Both the position numbers and the translations under genes were made by a program. Of a stretch of DNA of 64,000 bases, positions 16,166 to 24,966 are shown in pieces (the stretch's first letter is position 1; each line of letters opens with the position of its first letter). The notes beneath the pieces are model-generated. The model saw only the letters and a program-made list of their open reading frames with translations, searched no databases and was not told the origin of the DNA. The DNA comes from Pandoraea vervacti (GTDB taxonomy: Bacteria > Pseudomonadota > Gammaproteobacteria > Burkholderiales > Burkholderiaceae), in the NCBI RefSeq assembly GCF_000934605.2, contig NZ_CP010897.2:3286001-3350000 (forward strand), in the 5' to 3' direction.

Positions 16166-17818
16166 ATGAACAACATCCAACGCAACCTTCTCGCTTCCGC
16201 CGTACTTCTCGCCGTCGTATCGATGACGGGCTGCGCGAGCTCCGGCTCGGGCGGCACCAGTGGCTCGCTCGGTGACGGCGGCGGCAGCGGCACCACGGCC
16301 GGCACCGGCAGCGGCGGCGGTTCGGGCGCAGGCACCGTGCCTGACGGTTCGGGCGGCGGCACCGGTGGCGGCAGCGGCAGCGGCAGCGGAACCGGCGGCA
16401 ATGGCAACGGTGGAAACGGTGGAAACGGCAACGGCGACAATGGAAATGGCGGCAATGGCAACGGCGGTACGGGCACCGGCGCGCAGACCAACCCGATCGG
16501 CACCATCGCAGCCACGGCCAGCACGGGCGTCGTCACGCAAGTCGGCAAAACGGTCAGCGATCTGGGCACCACGCTCAACAACACCAACGTGCCGCTGGTC
16601 AGCACGCAAACGAAGAGCGGTCTGGCGGGGGCTACGGTCAAGACGGGCGACGCCGTGCAATCCATCGGCAACGGCCTGACGAACGGTCTGGGCAAGCTCG
16701 GTTCGAGCAACGACGTGCTCAACCCGACCCTCACCGGCGTCACGGTCGCTGTGACCAACCTCGGTCAGGCGGGCCAGCAACTCGGCAGCGCCGTGACCGG
16801 CCTCGGGCAAACCACCGGTCTGAACAAGATCGCCCCGGTGAACAGCGTGACCACGCTGCTCGGCGGTGTGGTGAGCGCCGTGGGCGGCGCAGGCGCCGCA
16901 CTCGGCACGGGTCTCACGGACACCGTGAACGCCGCGCCCGTTCAGCAGTTGACCGCCGGGCTGACGAAGACCATCACGCCGATCACGACGGTCGTGACCA
17001 ATACCACGCAAACGCTGGGCAACGCGACGGGTCTCGGCACGCCGGTGAACAACCTGCTTGTGACGGTGGGCAGCAGCCTGGCGGGCGTGGGCACCAAGCT
17101 CGGCGGCCAGGTCAATAACCCGGTGGCCGCCGATCTCGGCGGCGTCGTCGCCGGCGTGGGTCACACGGTGGCAAGCCTCGGCGGCGTGGTTCACGGCACG
17201 CCGAGCAGCACCAATCCGCTCGCACCGCTCACCTCTGCCCTCGGCGGCCTGACGGGCGGCATCGGCGGCGGCACGGGCGCTACCGGCCCGCTCGCCCCGG
17301 TCACGAACCTCGTCTCCGGCCTCACAGGCGCGCTCGGCGGCGCCACGGGCGGCGGCTCGGCGAACAACCCGCTCGCCCCGGTCACGAATCTCGTCAACGG
17401 TCTGACGGGCGCGCTCAGTGGTGCCGCAGGCGGCGGCTCGACGGGCAACCCGCTGGCCCCGGTCACGACCGTCGTGTCGGGCCTGACGGGCGCCGTCGGC
17501 GGAGCAACGGGCGGTGCCTCGGGCGCCAACCCGCTCGCCCCGGTCACGAATCTCGTCTCGGGTCTGACGGGTGCGCTCGGCGGCACGCTCAGCGTAAGCG
17601 TGGGCGGCGCGGCCGGCACGGGCGGCGCCTCGGCCGGTGCAGGCGGCTCGGCGTCCGGTAGCGCCGCTTCGGGTGGCGTACTCGCCCCGGTGACCACGCT
17701 GCTCGGTACGGTAACGGGTTCGGTGGGCGGCGCAACCTCGGCCAGCGGCGCCAGCAACGGCGGCCCGCTCGCCCCGGTGACCGGCTTGCTCGGCGGCCTG
17801 CTCGGCGGCAAGAAGTAA
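16166..17818 (+). CDS. repeat-rich lipoprotein 1 ('collagen-like' annotation class)
   Basis: 550 residues; AGAGGAC precedes ATG 16166. A lipoprotein signal ends in MTGC (Cys near residue 23). Residues ~25-110 are a Gly/Ser/Asn low-complexity linker. Residues ~115-350 form a Val/Thr/Gly/Asn-rich domain (GKTVSDLGTTLNNTNVPLVS; TNTTQTLGNATGLGTPVNNL) shared with the paralogues at 18142 and 21722. The last ~200 residues are about seven repeats of the type NPLAPVTNLVSGLTGALGGA, ending GGLLGGKK. Such proteins are often labelled collagen-like, but the repeat is not Gly-X-Y. A surface-exposed, membrane-anchored scaffold is likely; function is unknown. Confidence 0.75.
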   Translation: MNNIQRNLLASAVLLAVVSMTGCASSGSGGTSGSLGDGGGSGTTAGTGSGGGSGAGTVPDGSGGGTGGGSGSGSGTGGNGNGGNGGNGNGDNGNGGNGNGGTGTGAQTNPIGTIAATASTGVVTQVGKTVSDLGTTLNNTNVPLVSTQTKSGLAGATVKTGDAVQSIGNGLTNGLGKLGSSNDVLNPTLTGVTVAVTNLGQAGQQLGSAVTGLGQTTGLNKIAPVNSVTTLLGGVVSAVGGAGAALGTGLTDTVNAAPVQQLTAGLTKTITPITTVVTNTTQTLGNATGLGTPVNNLLVTVGSSLAGVGTKLGGQVNNPVAADLGGVVAGVGHTVASLGGVVHGTPSSTNPLAPLTSALGGLTGGIGGGTGATGPLAPVTNLVSGLTGALGGATGGGSANNPLAPVTNLVNGLTGALSGAAGGGSTGNPLAPVTTVVSGLTGAVGGATGGASGANPLAPVTNLVSGLTGALGGTLSVSVGGAAGTGGASAGAGGSASGSAASGGVLAPVTTLLGTVTGSVGGATSASGASNGGPLAPVTGLLGGLLGGKK

Positions 17819-18141
17819 GCGACGGCCGGCCACGCCAAACGACGTGATCGAACGCAACCGACGCCATCGACACGCCGGCAACCCGATCATGACCCGCGCG
17901 ATACCACCGCCCGCCTGTGGCCGCCGCGATCCGGCCCTCGCCCCGATGCCAACGCATCGCACCGGGGCGCCCCGGATCCGGCCCGCCCGACACGCCGAAC
18001 ATGCGCCGCGGCACCACAGCGAGCGGCCCCGGTTTCTCAAATGGAAATAGCAGCACCTCACGGCAAGCAACGAAACCCAACGGCGTCATCGAGCGGTCCC
18101 CCGCCAGCCGACACTCAGAACGATCAAGGGAGATAGACATC

Positions 18142-19395
18142 ATGAGCAACGCACTTCAACGCACCCTTCTGGCCTCGGCCGCCATGGCAGCCATCGCGCT
18201 TACGGGCTGCTCCAGCGGCGGCGGCGGCAGCGGCGCCACCTCCACCGGCACGACAGGCACCCCCAACGCCGTCGGCACCACGGCCTCCGGCGCCGGCGGC
18301 ATCGTCAGCTCGGCCGGTAACGTGGTGAGCGCACTGGGCGATCAGGTAGCGAACACCCAGCTTCCGCTGGTGTCAGCGCAAACGTCGCAAGGCATGGGCG
18401 GCGCGCTCAAGAGCACGGGTGACGCCGTCACCGATCTGGGTAACGGCGTGAGCGCCGGTCTTGGCCAGAGCGGCACATCGGCAGACACGGTGGGCACCAC
18501 GCTCAAAGTCGGACTCGCGCCTGCCATTACCGATCTGGGCCACGCCGGTGTGCAACTGGGCAGCGGCATCTCGGGCATCACGAAGGGCAACCCGCTCCAG
18601 AACACGCCGGCCGATACGCTGGTCGGCGCCGTTGGCAACATCGTAGGCACCGTGGGTCAGGCCGGCATCGCCGGCGGGGCCATCGCGAGCCAGGCATTCT
18701 CCGGCGGCCCGGTAGCGCAGGTGACACAAACCCTGTCCTCGGCAGTGAACCCGATCACCGACGTCGTATCCGACACGACCCGCACCGTGGGCAACACGAC
18801 CGGACTCGGTGGGCCATTGAACGGCTTGCTCGGCACGGTCGGCAGCACGGTGGCCGGATTAGGGGTGCAGATCGGCGGAACGTCGTCGAACGGGGTCGTG
18901 AAATCGCTCGGCAACACGGTCACCGCAACCGGCAACACGGTCTCCACGCTGGGTGGCTTCGTCAACGGTTCGACATCGACCGGCTCCGCCAACCCCTTCG
19001 GCTCACTCCTTGGCGGTCTCGGCAACACCGCCGCCGGTGGCGGCGGTAGCAGTGGCGGCTCCCTCGGCTCGCTCGGCTCGCTCAGCGGCTTGCTCGGTGG
19101 CGGCAGCGGCCCGCTCGCACCGGTCACGGGCCTGCTCGGTGGCCTGGGTGGCGCCGGTGGCGGCAGCAGCCCGCTGGCGCCCGTGACGGGTCTGCTCGGC
19201 GGTCTGGGCGGTGCGACATCGGGCAGCAGTGGCAGCAGTGGCAGCAGCGGCAGCAGCCCGCTCGCCCCCGTCACCAGTCTGCTCTCCGGCGTGACGAGCA
19301 GCGCAGGCGGCAGCAGCGGCGCGACGAACGGTCTGGCCATCATCCTCGTGCCGGTCACGAACCTGCTGGGCAGCGTCGCCAGCGTCGGCAAGTAA
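18142..19395 (+). CDS. repeat-rich lipoprotein 2
   Basis: 417 residues from ATG 18142, with AAGGGAG upstream; the frame is open further 5' but without coding character. Signal and lipobox AIALTGC, then a short Gly/Ser linker, the shared core (GIVSSAGNVVSALGDQVANT; SDTTRTVGNTTGLGGPLNGL), and a C-terminal part with SGPLAPVTGLLGGLGGA repeats. It ends LLGSVASVGK. It is a tandem paralogue of the 16166 gene with a shorter linker and fewer repeats. The 323 bases between the two genes hold no other gene. It is followed by the IS110 element. Confidence 0.75.
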   Translation: MSNALQRTLLASAAMAAIALTGCSSGGGGSGATSTGTTGTPNAVGTTASGAGGIVSSAGNVVSALGDQVANTQLPLVSAQTSQGMGGALKSTGDAVTDLGNGVSAGLGQSGTSADTVGTTLKVGLAPAITDLGHAGVQLGSGISGITKGNPLQNTPADTLVGAVGNIVGTVGQAGIAGGAIASQAFSGGPVAQVTQTLSSAVNPITDVVSDTTRTVGNTTGLGGPLNGLLGTVGSTVAGLGVQIGGTSSNGVVKSLGNTVTATGNTVSTLGGFVNGSTSTGSANPFGSLLGGLGNTAAGGGGSSGGSLGSLGSLSGLLGGGSGPLAPVTGLLGGLGGAGGGSSPLAPVTGLLGGLGGATSGSSGSSGSSGSSPLAPVTSLLSGVTSSAGGSSGATNGLAIILVPVTNLLGSVASVGK

Positions 19396-19477
19396 TTGAT
19401 GCGTCATGTGGCTCGACGCGCACGCGCCGGGCCACGCAAGCCCCGTTACTATGTTCGCACCTCGATAATCGAGGTTT

Positions 19478-19566
19478 TGGCCAGCCAGGCCCGGCATGAT
19501 TCCCGCCCCCAGTCGTAACCATGATCCGGGGGGTGTTGTCACCGGGTCTGGTGGGTGGCTGGTGAT
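19478..19566 (+). ncRNA. candidate IS110 bridge RNA (structured core)
   Basis: The 5' arm CCAGCCAGGCCCGG (19481-19494) can pair with CCGGG (19542-19546) and TGGCTGG (19556-19562). An inner stem joins CCGCCCCC (19503-19510) to CGGGGGG (19527-19533). Bridge RNAs with target- and donor-binding loops are known for IS110-family elements and lie upstream of the transposase in this group. The fold is by eye; loop guides are not assigned. Confidence 0.4.
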
Positions 19567-19672
19567 CGCTGATAGGGGTTTGGCACGGATATTCCGACGC
19601 CGTCCGTAACGTGGATGCCGAGACTTGCCACCAGGGTTCTTGCAGGCCAATTCACTTTTTGTGCCAACTGCA

Positions 19673-20878
19673 ATGCATAACTTTCCACTTCATGACGCCG
19701 TCGATGTCTTCATCGGCGTCGACGTCGGCAAAGGCCACCACCATGCCGTCGCTCTCGATCGCAACGGCCGTCGCCTCTACAACAAGGCCCTGCCTAACGA
19801 TGAGACCCAACTGCGCGCCCTCATCGATGAGTTGAAAGCCCACGGCCAGCTCCTGTTCGTCGTCGATCAGCCGGCTACCATCGGCGCACTGCCGCTGGCC
19901 GTAGCCCGCGACGCCGGTACGCTAGTCGCCTACTTGCCAGGTCTGGCTATGCGTCGCATCGCCGACCTGCACGCAGGCGAAGCCAAGACCGACGCGCGCG
20001 ACGCCGCCGTCATCGCAGATGCCGCACGCACCATGCCGCATACGCTGCGCTCATTGCGTCTGGCCGATGAGCCGCTCGCCGAGCTCACTATGCTGTGTGG
20101 CTTCGACGACGACCTGGCCGCCCAAGCCAACCAAACCAGCAACCGCATTCGCGGCCTGCTCACGCAGATTCATCCCGCGCTTGAGCGCGTGCTCGGACCT
20201 CGCCTGGATCATCCCGCCGTGCTCGATCTGCTTGAGCGCTACCCCTCACCCGCAGCACTGGCGGCCGCGGGCCAAAAAACGCTGGCGAATCGCCTGATCA
20301 AGCTCGCACCACGCATTGGCAAGAGCTTGGCCGCCGACATCGCGCAGGCGCTTACCGAACAAACCGTAGTCGTGCCGGGTACTCATGCCGCCACGCTGGT
20401 GATGCCGCGTCTGGCCCAGCAACTGGCCGCCCTACGCAAGCAACGCGACGAGATCGCCGCCGAGGTCGAGCGCCTGGTGCAAAGCAACCCTCTTTGGCCG
20501 GTCCTGAGCAGCATGCCCGGAGTCGGGCTCAGGACCGCAGCGCGACTCCTGACCGAGGTGGCGCACAAGGCCTTTGCCTCGGCCGCCCACCTGGCGGCCT
20601 ATGCTGGCCTAGCGCCGGTGACCCGGCGCTCTGGCGCCTCGATTCGCGGCGAACACCCCTCTCGACGTGGCAATAAGGTACTCAAACGCGCCCTGTTTCT
20701 CTCGGCCTTTGCGGCTTTGCGAGACCCGATCTCAAGGGCTTACTACAGTCGAAAAATCCAGCAGGGCAAGCGCCACAACCAGGCACTTATCGCGCTGGCT
20801 CGCCGGCGCTGCGACGTCCTTTTTGCCATGCTACGCGACGGCACTTTTTATCAACCCAAAACGGACCCCAGTGCTTGA
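19673..20878 (+). CDS. IS110-family transposase
   Basis: 401 residues from ATG 19673. The N-terminal RuvC-like DEDD domain shows DVFIGVDVGKGHHHAVALD and, near residue 105, KTDARDAAVIADA. The C-terminal Transposase_20 region carries LSSMPGVGLRTAARLLTEV and a conserved serine region HPSRRGNKVLKRALFLSAF. Together with bridge RNA the enzyme joins donor and target DNA. Length and motifs are complete, so the element may be active. An in-frame ATG 16 codons upstream is less likely. Confidence 0.92.
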   Translation: MHNFPLHDAVDVFIGVDVGKGHHHAVALDRNGRRLYNKALPNDETQLRALIDELKAHGQLLFVVDQPATIGALPLAVARDAGTLVAYLPGLAMRRIADLHAGEAKTDARDAAVIADAARTMPHTLRSLRLADEPLAELTMLCGFDDDLAAQANQTSNRIRGLLTQIHPALERVLGPRLDHPAVLDLLERYPSPAALAAAGQKTLANRLIKLAPRIGKSLAADIAQALTEQTVVVPGTHAATLVMPRLAQQLAALRKQRDEIAAEVERLVQSNPLWPVLSSMPGVGLRTAARLLTEVAHKAFASAAHLAAYAGLAPVTRRSGASIRGEHPSRRGNKVLKRALFLSAFAALRDPISRAYYSRKIQQGKRHNQALIALARRRCDVLFAMLRDGTFYQPKTDPSA

Positions 20879-20926
20879 CGAACTACATAGGGGCACCCCC
20901 CCGACAGGAATCGATAAGGAGATGCC

Positions 20927-21658
20927 ATGGCCCGCTTCATATCCGACACCGGCGTTCTGATGCGCGGTCATGGCGAATCCGCCCCGCAAACCTCCGAACC
21001 GCTGGCAATGCGTGAATCCGGTGACGGTTACGTCCCCCGTCACAGCCATAACACGTACGGCGCCGACACCGGCGTCGCCTCGGGAGCGACCTCGACGTCT
21101 GCTCCGTCCCATGGAACGAACGGCACCATGAGCGACCGACACACGAACCGCAACGATCTCGTCGCCGGCATCGTCCGCTCGCTCGGACGCCGGCTCGCCG
21201 TGTACACCGCGCTCTATCACGCGGCGCTTGCCGAGCAGCTCGGCCTGAACGTCACCGACCTGAATGCGCTCGACCTGATCCTCGAACTCGAATCGATCAC
21301 GGCGGGCCAACTCGCCGAATTGATGGGCGTGAGCTCGGGCGGCATCACGACCGTCATCGACCGGCTGGAGCGCGCGGGCTTCGTCGAGCGCGAGAAGAAC
21401 CCGCACGACCGTCGCATGGTGATGATTCACCCGATCGAAGAACGCTGTGCGCAAATCGAGCAGTTTCTATCGTCGGTATCGCGAGAGCTCACTGCGGTGA
21501 GCGCGGCATACGACCACAGTGAACTCGCTGCGATACACGATTTTCTGGTGCAGAGCATTCGCACGCTCAAGAGCGAAACGTTTCGTCTGCGCTTCGAAGC
21601 GGATCAGGACATCGCAGGTCTGGTGTCGAACACGCGCGGCACGTCGTCCAAAACCTGA
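20927..21658 (+). CDS. MarR-family transcriptional regulator
   Basis: 243 residues from ATG 20927, with AAGGAG six bases upstream. An internal ATG at codon 68 (MSDRHTNRNDL) would give a normal MarR length of 176, so the N-terminal ~67 residues are an unusual Gly/Ser/Thr-rich extension. The winged helix is visible as ITAGQLAELMGVSSGGITTV followed by DRLERAGFVEREKNPHDRRM. It lies just after the IS110 element and 63 bases before lipoprotein 3 in the same direction, so it may regulate these lipoproteins. The IS may have replaced its native promoter. Confidence 0.85.
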   Translation: MARFISDTGVLMRGHGESAPQTSEPLAMRESGDGYVPRHSHNTYGADTGVASGATSTSAPSHGTNGTMSDRHTNRNDLVAGIVRSLGRRLAVYTALYHAALAEQLGLNVTDLNALDLILELESITAGQLAELMGVSSGGITTVIDRLERAGFVEREKNPHDRRMVMIHPIEERCAQIEQFLSSVSRELTAVSAAYDHSELAAIHDFLVQSIRTLKSETFRLRFEADQDIAGLVSNTRGTSSKT

Positions 21659-21721
21659 GCGAGCGTCGCCGGACACCGCGCGCGAGCCAACGAAAGCCGC
21701 GCGCCATCGAGGAGAAATGTC

Positions 21722-23023
21722 ATGTCGAAGATTCTGCATCCCACATTGCTCGTGGCGCTCGTCGCCGGCGTGATCGGCGTCACCGGATGCTCAAGTTCGG
21801 GTGGCGGCAGTGGCGCCACCGGCGACACGCCGAACAACCCGAGTACGCCAAATACGCCAAATACGCCGACCAATCCGAACAATCCGACAAACCCAAGCTC
21901 GAGCAGCAACGGCGTGGTGAGCTCGGTGGGATCGGTGGTCAGCGCCGTCGGTAATCAGGTGTCCAACACAACCATTCCCGGTGTCTCGCCGCAGGTCACG
22001 CAGGGTGTCGGCGGCGCCGTCTCGCTAACCGGCAAAGCGGTGACAGATCTGGGTACGGGGGTCGGCGACGGCCTCGGGCAACTCGGCAAGCGCGGCGCCA
22101 ATCCGGTCGGCACCACGCTCGCGAGCACCGGTGGCGTCGTCTCCGATCTCGGCAACGCTACCAAGTCGCTCGGCAGCGGCGTGGCCGGCATCGGCAACAG
22201 CGGCCCGCTTGCCAACACGCCCGTGGCTGCGCTCACCGGCGTGTTGGGTAACGTCGTCACGACCGTCGGTCAGGGCGGCGTAACGGGGGGACAGGCGCTC
22301 ACGCAAGGACTCACCAGTCCTCAGGTCGTCCAAGCGAGCGCGGCACTCTCCTCGGCCATTACACCCATTACGAACACGGTCGTCACCACGACACAGACGC
22401 TCGGCAACACCACCGGACTCGGCACGCCCGTCGCGGGGCTGCTCGGGACCCTCGGCGGCGCGCTCAACACGACCGGCGCCCAGGTCAAGGCCAGCGCGCC
22501 GAACGGCGTGGTCGCGAGCCTCGGCAACCCGCTGATGGCCCTCGGCAACACCGTGGCGAGCGCAGGCGGCCTTCTCTCGGGCACGACCGGAACGGCAAGC
22601 CCGAATGCGTTGGGCAATGTGCTGGCGAACGTCGGCAATACCACCGTGAGCCCCACGGCGGCCGGCAGCAACCATCCGCTCGGCGCCCTCACCGGACTGC
22701 TCAGCGGTCTGGGCGGCGCGACGGGCGCTTCCGGCAATCCGCTCGGCAGCGTCACCGGCCTGCTCGGCGGGCTGACGACCGGCACGGGATCGTCCGGCAG
22801 CAACCCGCTGGGCGCAGTGAGCGGCCTTCTGGGCGGGGTGACAAGTACGGCGGGTGGGTCGGGCAGCGGCGCCACGGCAAGCCCACTGGCGCCCGTCACG
22901 ACCTTGCTGAGCACCGTCACCACGCCGCTCACGTCGCTGGCGAGCACCGGCACCGGTAGTTCGGGCAGCGCGGGCGGACTGCTCGCGCCAGTGACCGGTT
23001 TGCTTGGCGGACTCGGGAAGTAA
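21722..23023 (+). CDS. repeat-rich lipoprotein 3
   Basis: 433 residues; GAGGAG lies six bases before ATG 21722. Signal and lipobox GVTGC, then a Pro/Asn/Thr linker made of NTPNTP and NPNNPT units, the shared core (SSVGSVVSAVGNQVSNTTIP; TTTQTLGNTTGLGTPVAGLL), and repeats of the type NPLGAVSGLLGGVT, ending LLAPVTGLLGGLGK. It is the third paralogue of the set. Its linker differs completely from those of paralogues 1 and 2, while core and ends are alike. It is separated from them by the IS110 element and marR. Confidence 0.75.
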   Translation: MSKILHPTLLVALVAGVIGVTGCSSSGGGSGATGDTPNNPSTPNTPNTPTNPNNPTNPSSSSNGVVSSVGSVVSAVGNQVSNTTIPGVSPQVTQGVGGAVSLTGKAVTDLGTGVGDGLGQLGKRGANPVGTTLASTGGVVSDLGNATKSLGSGVAGIGNSGPLANTPVAALTGVLGNVVTTVGQGGVTGGQALTQGLTSPQVVQASAALSSAITPITNTVVTTTQTLGNTTGLGTPVAGLLGTLGGALNTTGAQVKASAPNGVVASLGNPLMALGNTVASAGGLLSGTTGTASPNALGNVLANVGNTTVSPTAAGSNHPLGALTGLLSGLGGATGASGNPLGSVTGLLGGLTTGTGSSGSNPLGAVSGLLGGVTSTAGGSGSGATASPLAPVTTLLSTVTTPLTSLASTGTGSSGSAGGLLAPVTGLLGGLGK

Positions 23024-23091
23024 TCCGAAGGGAACGGATCGCGAGGGGGGAACGTTCGCGGGGGGCAGGCCCCGACGAACGGTGCAGGACG

Positions 23092-23131
23092 GCAACGCCC
23101 GGACAGTGAAGCGACACTGCCCGGGCGTTGT
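23092..23131 (+). terminator. strong hairpin after lipoprotein 3
   Basis: GCAACGCCCGGACAGTG and CACTGCCCGGGCGTTG pair with one mismatch around a loop of six bases, about 70 bases after the stop at 23023. The following TCGTTAT is a weak T-run, so this is a likely but not ideal intrinsic terminator. Confidence 0.6.
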
Positions 23132-23355
23132 CGTTATGACGTCCGTGCCACGTTCCGACGATGTGCCGAAGATGTGCTTGCGACACCCGACGGGTCCCGG
23201 CCCACATGCGCAAGCGAACGATGGGAAATGAGCCATTCTTGATTTCCGCGCGCACGGGCGTCGCGCAGAATCGCTCGCCTTTGCCCTGCGCTGCCGCATA
23301 CCTGGGTCACGAGCCGAGGCGGTGCCACGCGGGGGAATTTTTACCATCGCAAACG

Positions 23356-24822
23356 ATGACTTCCATGCACATCCTGACCGGGGCGTTCAGCCCCACGTTA
23401 TCTCCCTCGACTTTGACGACCCCCGCTGCCAACGAACCGGTTCACGACCCGGTCGATGGCGCGCCGGTCGACACCACGCCCTCCGCGACGCACGCGCCTG
23501 CGATGCCGGACCAATGGCCCGAGCATGTCAACGAGCGCCGCATGGCGGGCGAGCAATGGCGATCCGCATTGCAACGCATCGCCCCGCCGCCACACACCGG
23601 TATCACGCGTGGCACGAACCGGCCGCACGCGCTGAACGACCTTCTGCAGGCACTGACGCGAGCGTGGCGCGAGGCCGCGCGAAGCGCGCCGTCATCGGCC
23701 TCCTTCGGCGGCGATCCCACCGATACCGATACCGTGTCGCGCGCCAATGGGCTTCGGCAAGCGAACGCGTATCGCGAAGTGCTCTTCCAGATGACACCGC
23801 TCGTCGGCCCGGATGCCGCGCACGAGGTGGCAGAGACAACATCGAAGCTCGTGCCGATTGCACAACGCGTGGACGAAATCGACACATGGATCGAATCGAG
23901 AGGACGTCGTCACACCCCGGCCGCCCTGCTCGAACAACGCGACGCCATAGCCGCCGCGCTGGTGAACTACGACGTCTACTTCGATCACGTCGTCCCACAG
24001 ATTCTGCCCTCGCGCGTGCAGCGACTGGAGAACCACGACGACAACGGTTCCGGGCAGTCGGGCCACTTCGCGGCCGTCTATGCCGATGCGCTCAGCAACA
24101 AGATCATCGTGGCCAATCGGGGCACGGAGATCGGCATTGCGGGTCGCGCGTCGGTCGACTGGATGCACAACATCCGGCAGGCGCTCGGACTCACGTCGAC
24201 CCAATACGACAAGGCGGTCGGATTGGCCAGGTCGCTGGCATGGACGTACGGTGCGAAGACGCTGGTCTTCACCGGCCATTCGCTAGGCGGCGGGCTGGCG
24301 ACGGCGCAGACATCCGTGGTGCCCGGCTCGCGAGGCCTGACGTTTGACAGCGCGGGCCTGCACAATCGCACGGTAGCCCGCCATTCGGCGTCGCCCGCGT
24401 CATCGCGGATCACGGCGTATTACGTCGATGGCGAAGCCCTGTCCCTGTTGCAGGAGACCGTGAAGCACGCCGAGCGGCTCGCCATGCATTTCCCGCTCGT
24501 CGGCAAGGCGATGGGCTGGGTCTCGCGCCTGATGATTCCGCGGCCGGTCGGGCAACGCATCGGCGTGCCCGCAGCGCTGCCGCCCGTCGCGCCAGAGATG
24601 CGTACGGATGTGAGTCGGTCGAGCGCGACCAGCCAGGCGCGCGACGTTGGAAACGCCAGCGACATTGACGATCCGAAGCGTGACATCCGGCCCGCCAGAG
24701 GCGTGCTGGGCGCCATCGAGAAGCACACCATGCCGCAAATGATTCACGCGCTATTCGACCGGCTGCCGAAGCGCACCGGCTCGCGCGAGGACATCGGCGC
24801 CTTGCAGGGCGTTGCGTCGTAG
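23356..24822 (+). CDS. lipase-like alpha/beta-hydrolase protein
   Basis: 488 residues from ATG 23356 (MTSMHILTGAFSP); earlier in-frame ATGs would add up to 65 residues and no start has a clear ribosome-binding site. The C-terminal half has a class-3 lipase core: GQSGHFAAVYAD, then VANRGTEI, and the nucleophile elbow VFTGHSLGGGLATAQT with catalytic Ser. The N-terminal ~200 residues are helical and unassigned. No signal peptide is seen. The combination fits a secreted or injected phospholipase-type effector, or a cytoplasmic lipase; this is inference. No immunity or VgrG gene is adjacent. The ~220 bases upstream hold no gene. Confidence 0.65.
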   Translation: MTSMHILTGAFSPTLSPSTLTTPAANEPVHDPVDGAPVDTTPSATHAPAMPDQWPEHVNERRMAGEQWRSALQRIAPPPHTGITRGTNRPHALNDLLQALTRAWREAARSAPSSASFGGDPTDTDTVSRANGLRQANAYREVLFQMTPLVGPDAAHEVAETTSKLVPIAQRVDEIDTWIESRGRRHTPAALLEQRDAIAAALVNYDVYFDHVVPQILPSRVQRLENHDDNGSGQSGHFAAVYADALSNKIIVANRGTEIGIAGRASVDWMHNIRQALGLTSTQYDKAVGLARSLAWTYGAKTLVFTGHSLGGGLATAQTSVVPGSRGLTFDSAGLHNRTVARHSASPASSRITAYYVDGEALSLLQETVKHAERLAMHFPLVGKAMGWVSRLMIPRPVGQRIGVPAALPPVAPEMRTDVSRSSATSQARDVGNASDIDDPKRDIRPARGVLGAIEKHTMPQMIHALFDRLPKRTGSREDIGALQGVAS

Positions 24823-24860
24823 GCGTTACACCGTAGGCGTGAGGTGGTAAGCGTTCCGTC

Positions 24861-24893
24861 AAAGAAAAACCCGGACGATTTCTCGTCCGGGTC
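24861..24893 (-). terminator. intrinsic terminator of the DUF2147 gene
   Basis: On the minus strand, ACCCGGACGA / TCGTCCGGGT with a four-base loop is followed by TTTTTCTTT. It lies about 75 bases after the stop of the 24967 gene. Confidence 0.85.
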
Positions 24894-24966
24894 ATGCGGG
24901 TCGTCCGCCGTCGTTGCGCATTACCGTGCCCGTGGGGCCCCCGGTGTCAGCGCACATCGATGCCCA

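Larger units (their letters stand above)
19450..20905 (+). mobile_element. IS110-family insertion sequence (ends approximate)
   Basis: One transposase gene (19673-20878) with about 220 bases of structured non-coding DNA on its left and only ~30 bases on its right. This is the layout of the IS110 group, which codes its bridge RNA in the left end. IS110 elements have no useful inverted repeats, so the ends are estimated from the loss of host-like sequence. It lies between lipoprotein 2 and the marR gene; neither coding sequence is broken. Confidence 0.7.

Noticed and set aside
16166..17818. Collagen-like triple helix
   Set aside because: The repeats are NPLAPVT-type units of about 20 residues without a Gly at every third position, so the usual label is not supported by sequence.
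15737..18070. 777-codon minus-strand frame opposite lipoprotein 1
   Set aside because: It is Arg/Gly/Ala/His-rich throughout, has no ribosome-binding site, and is the reverse frame of low-complexity GC-rich coding DNA. The plus-strand gene has signal, lipobox and paralogues.
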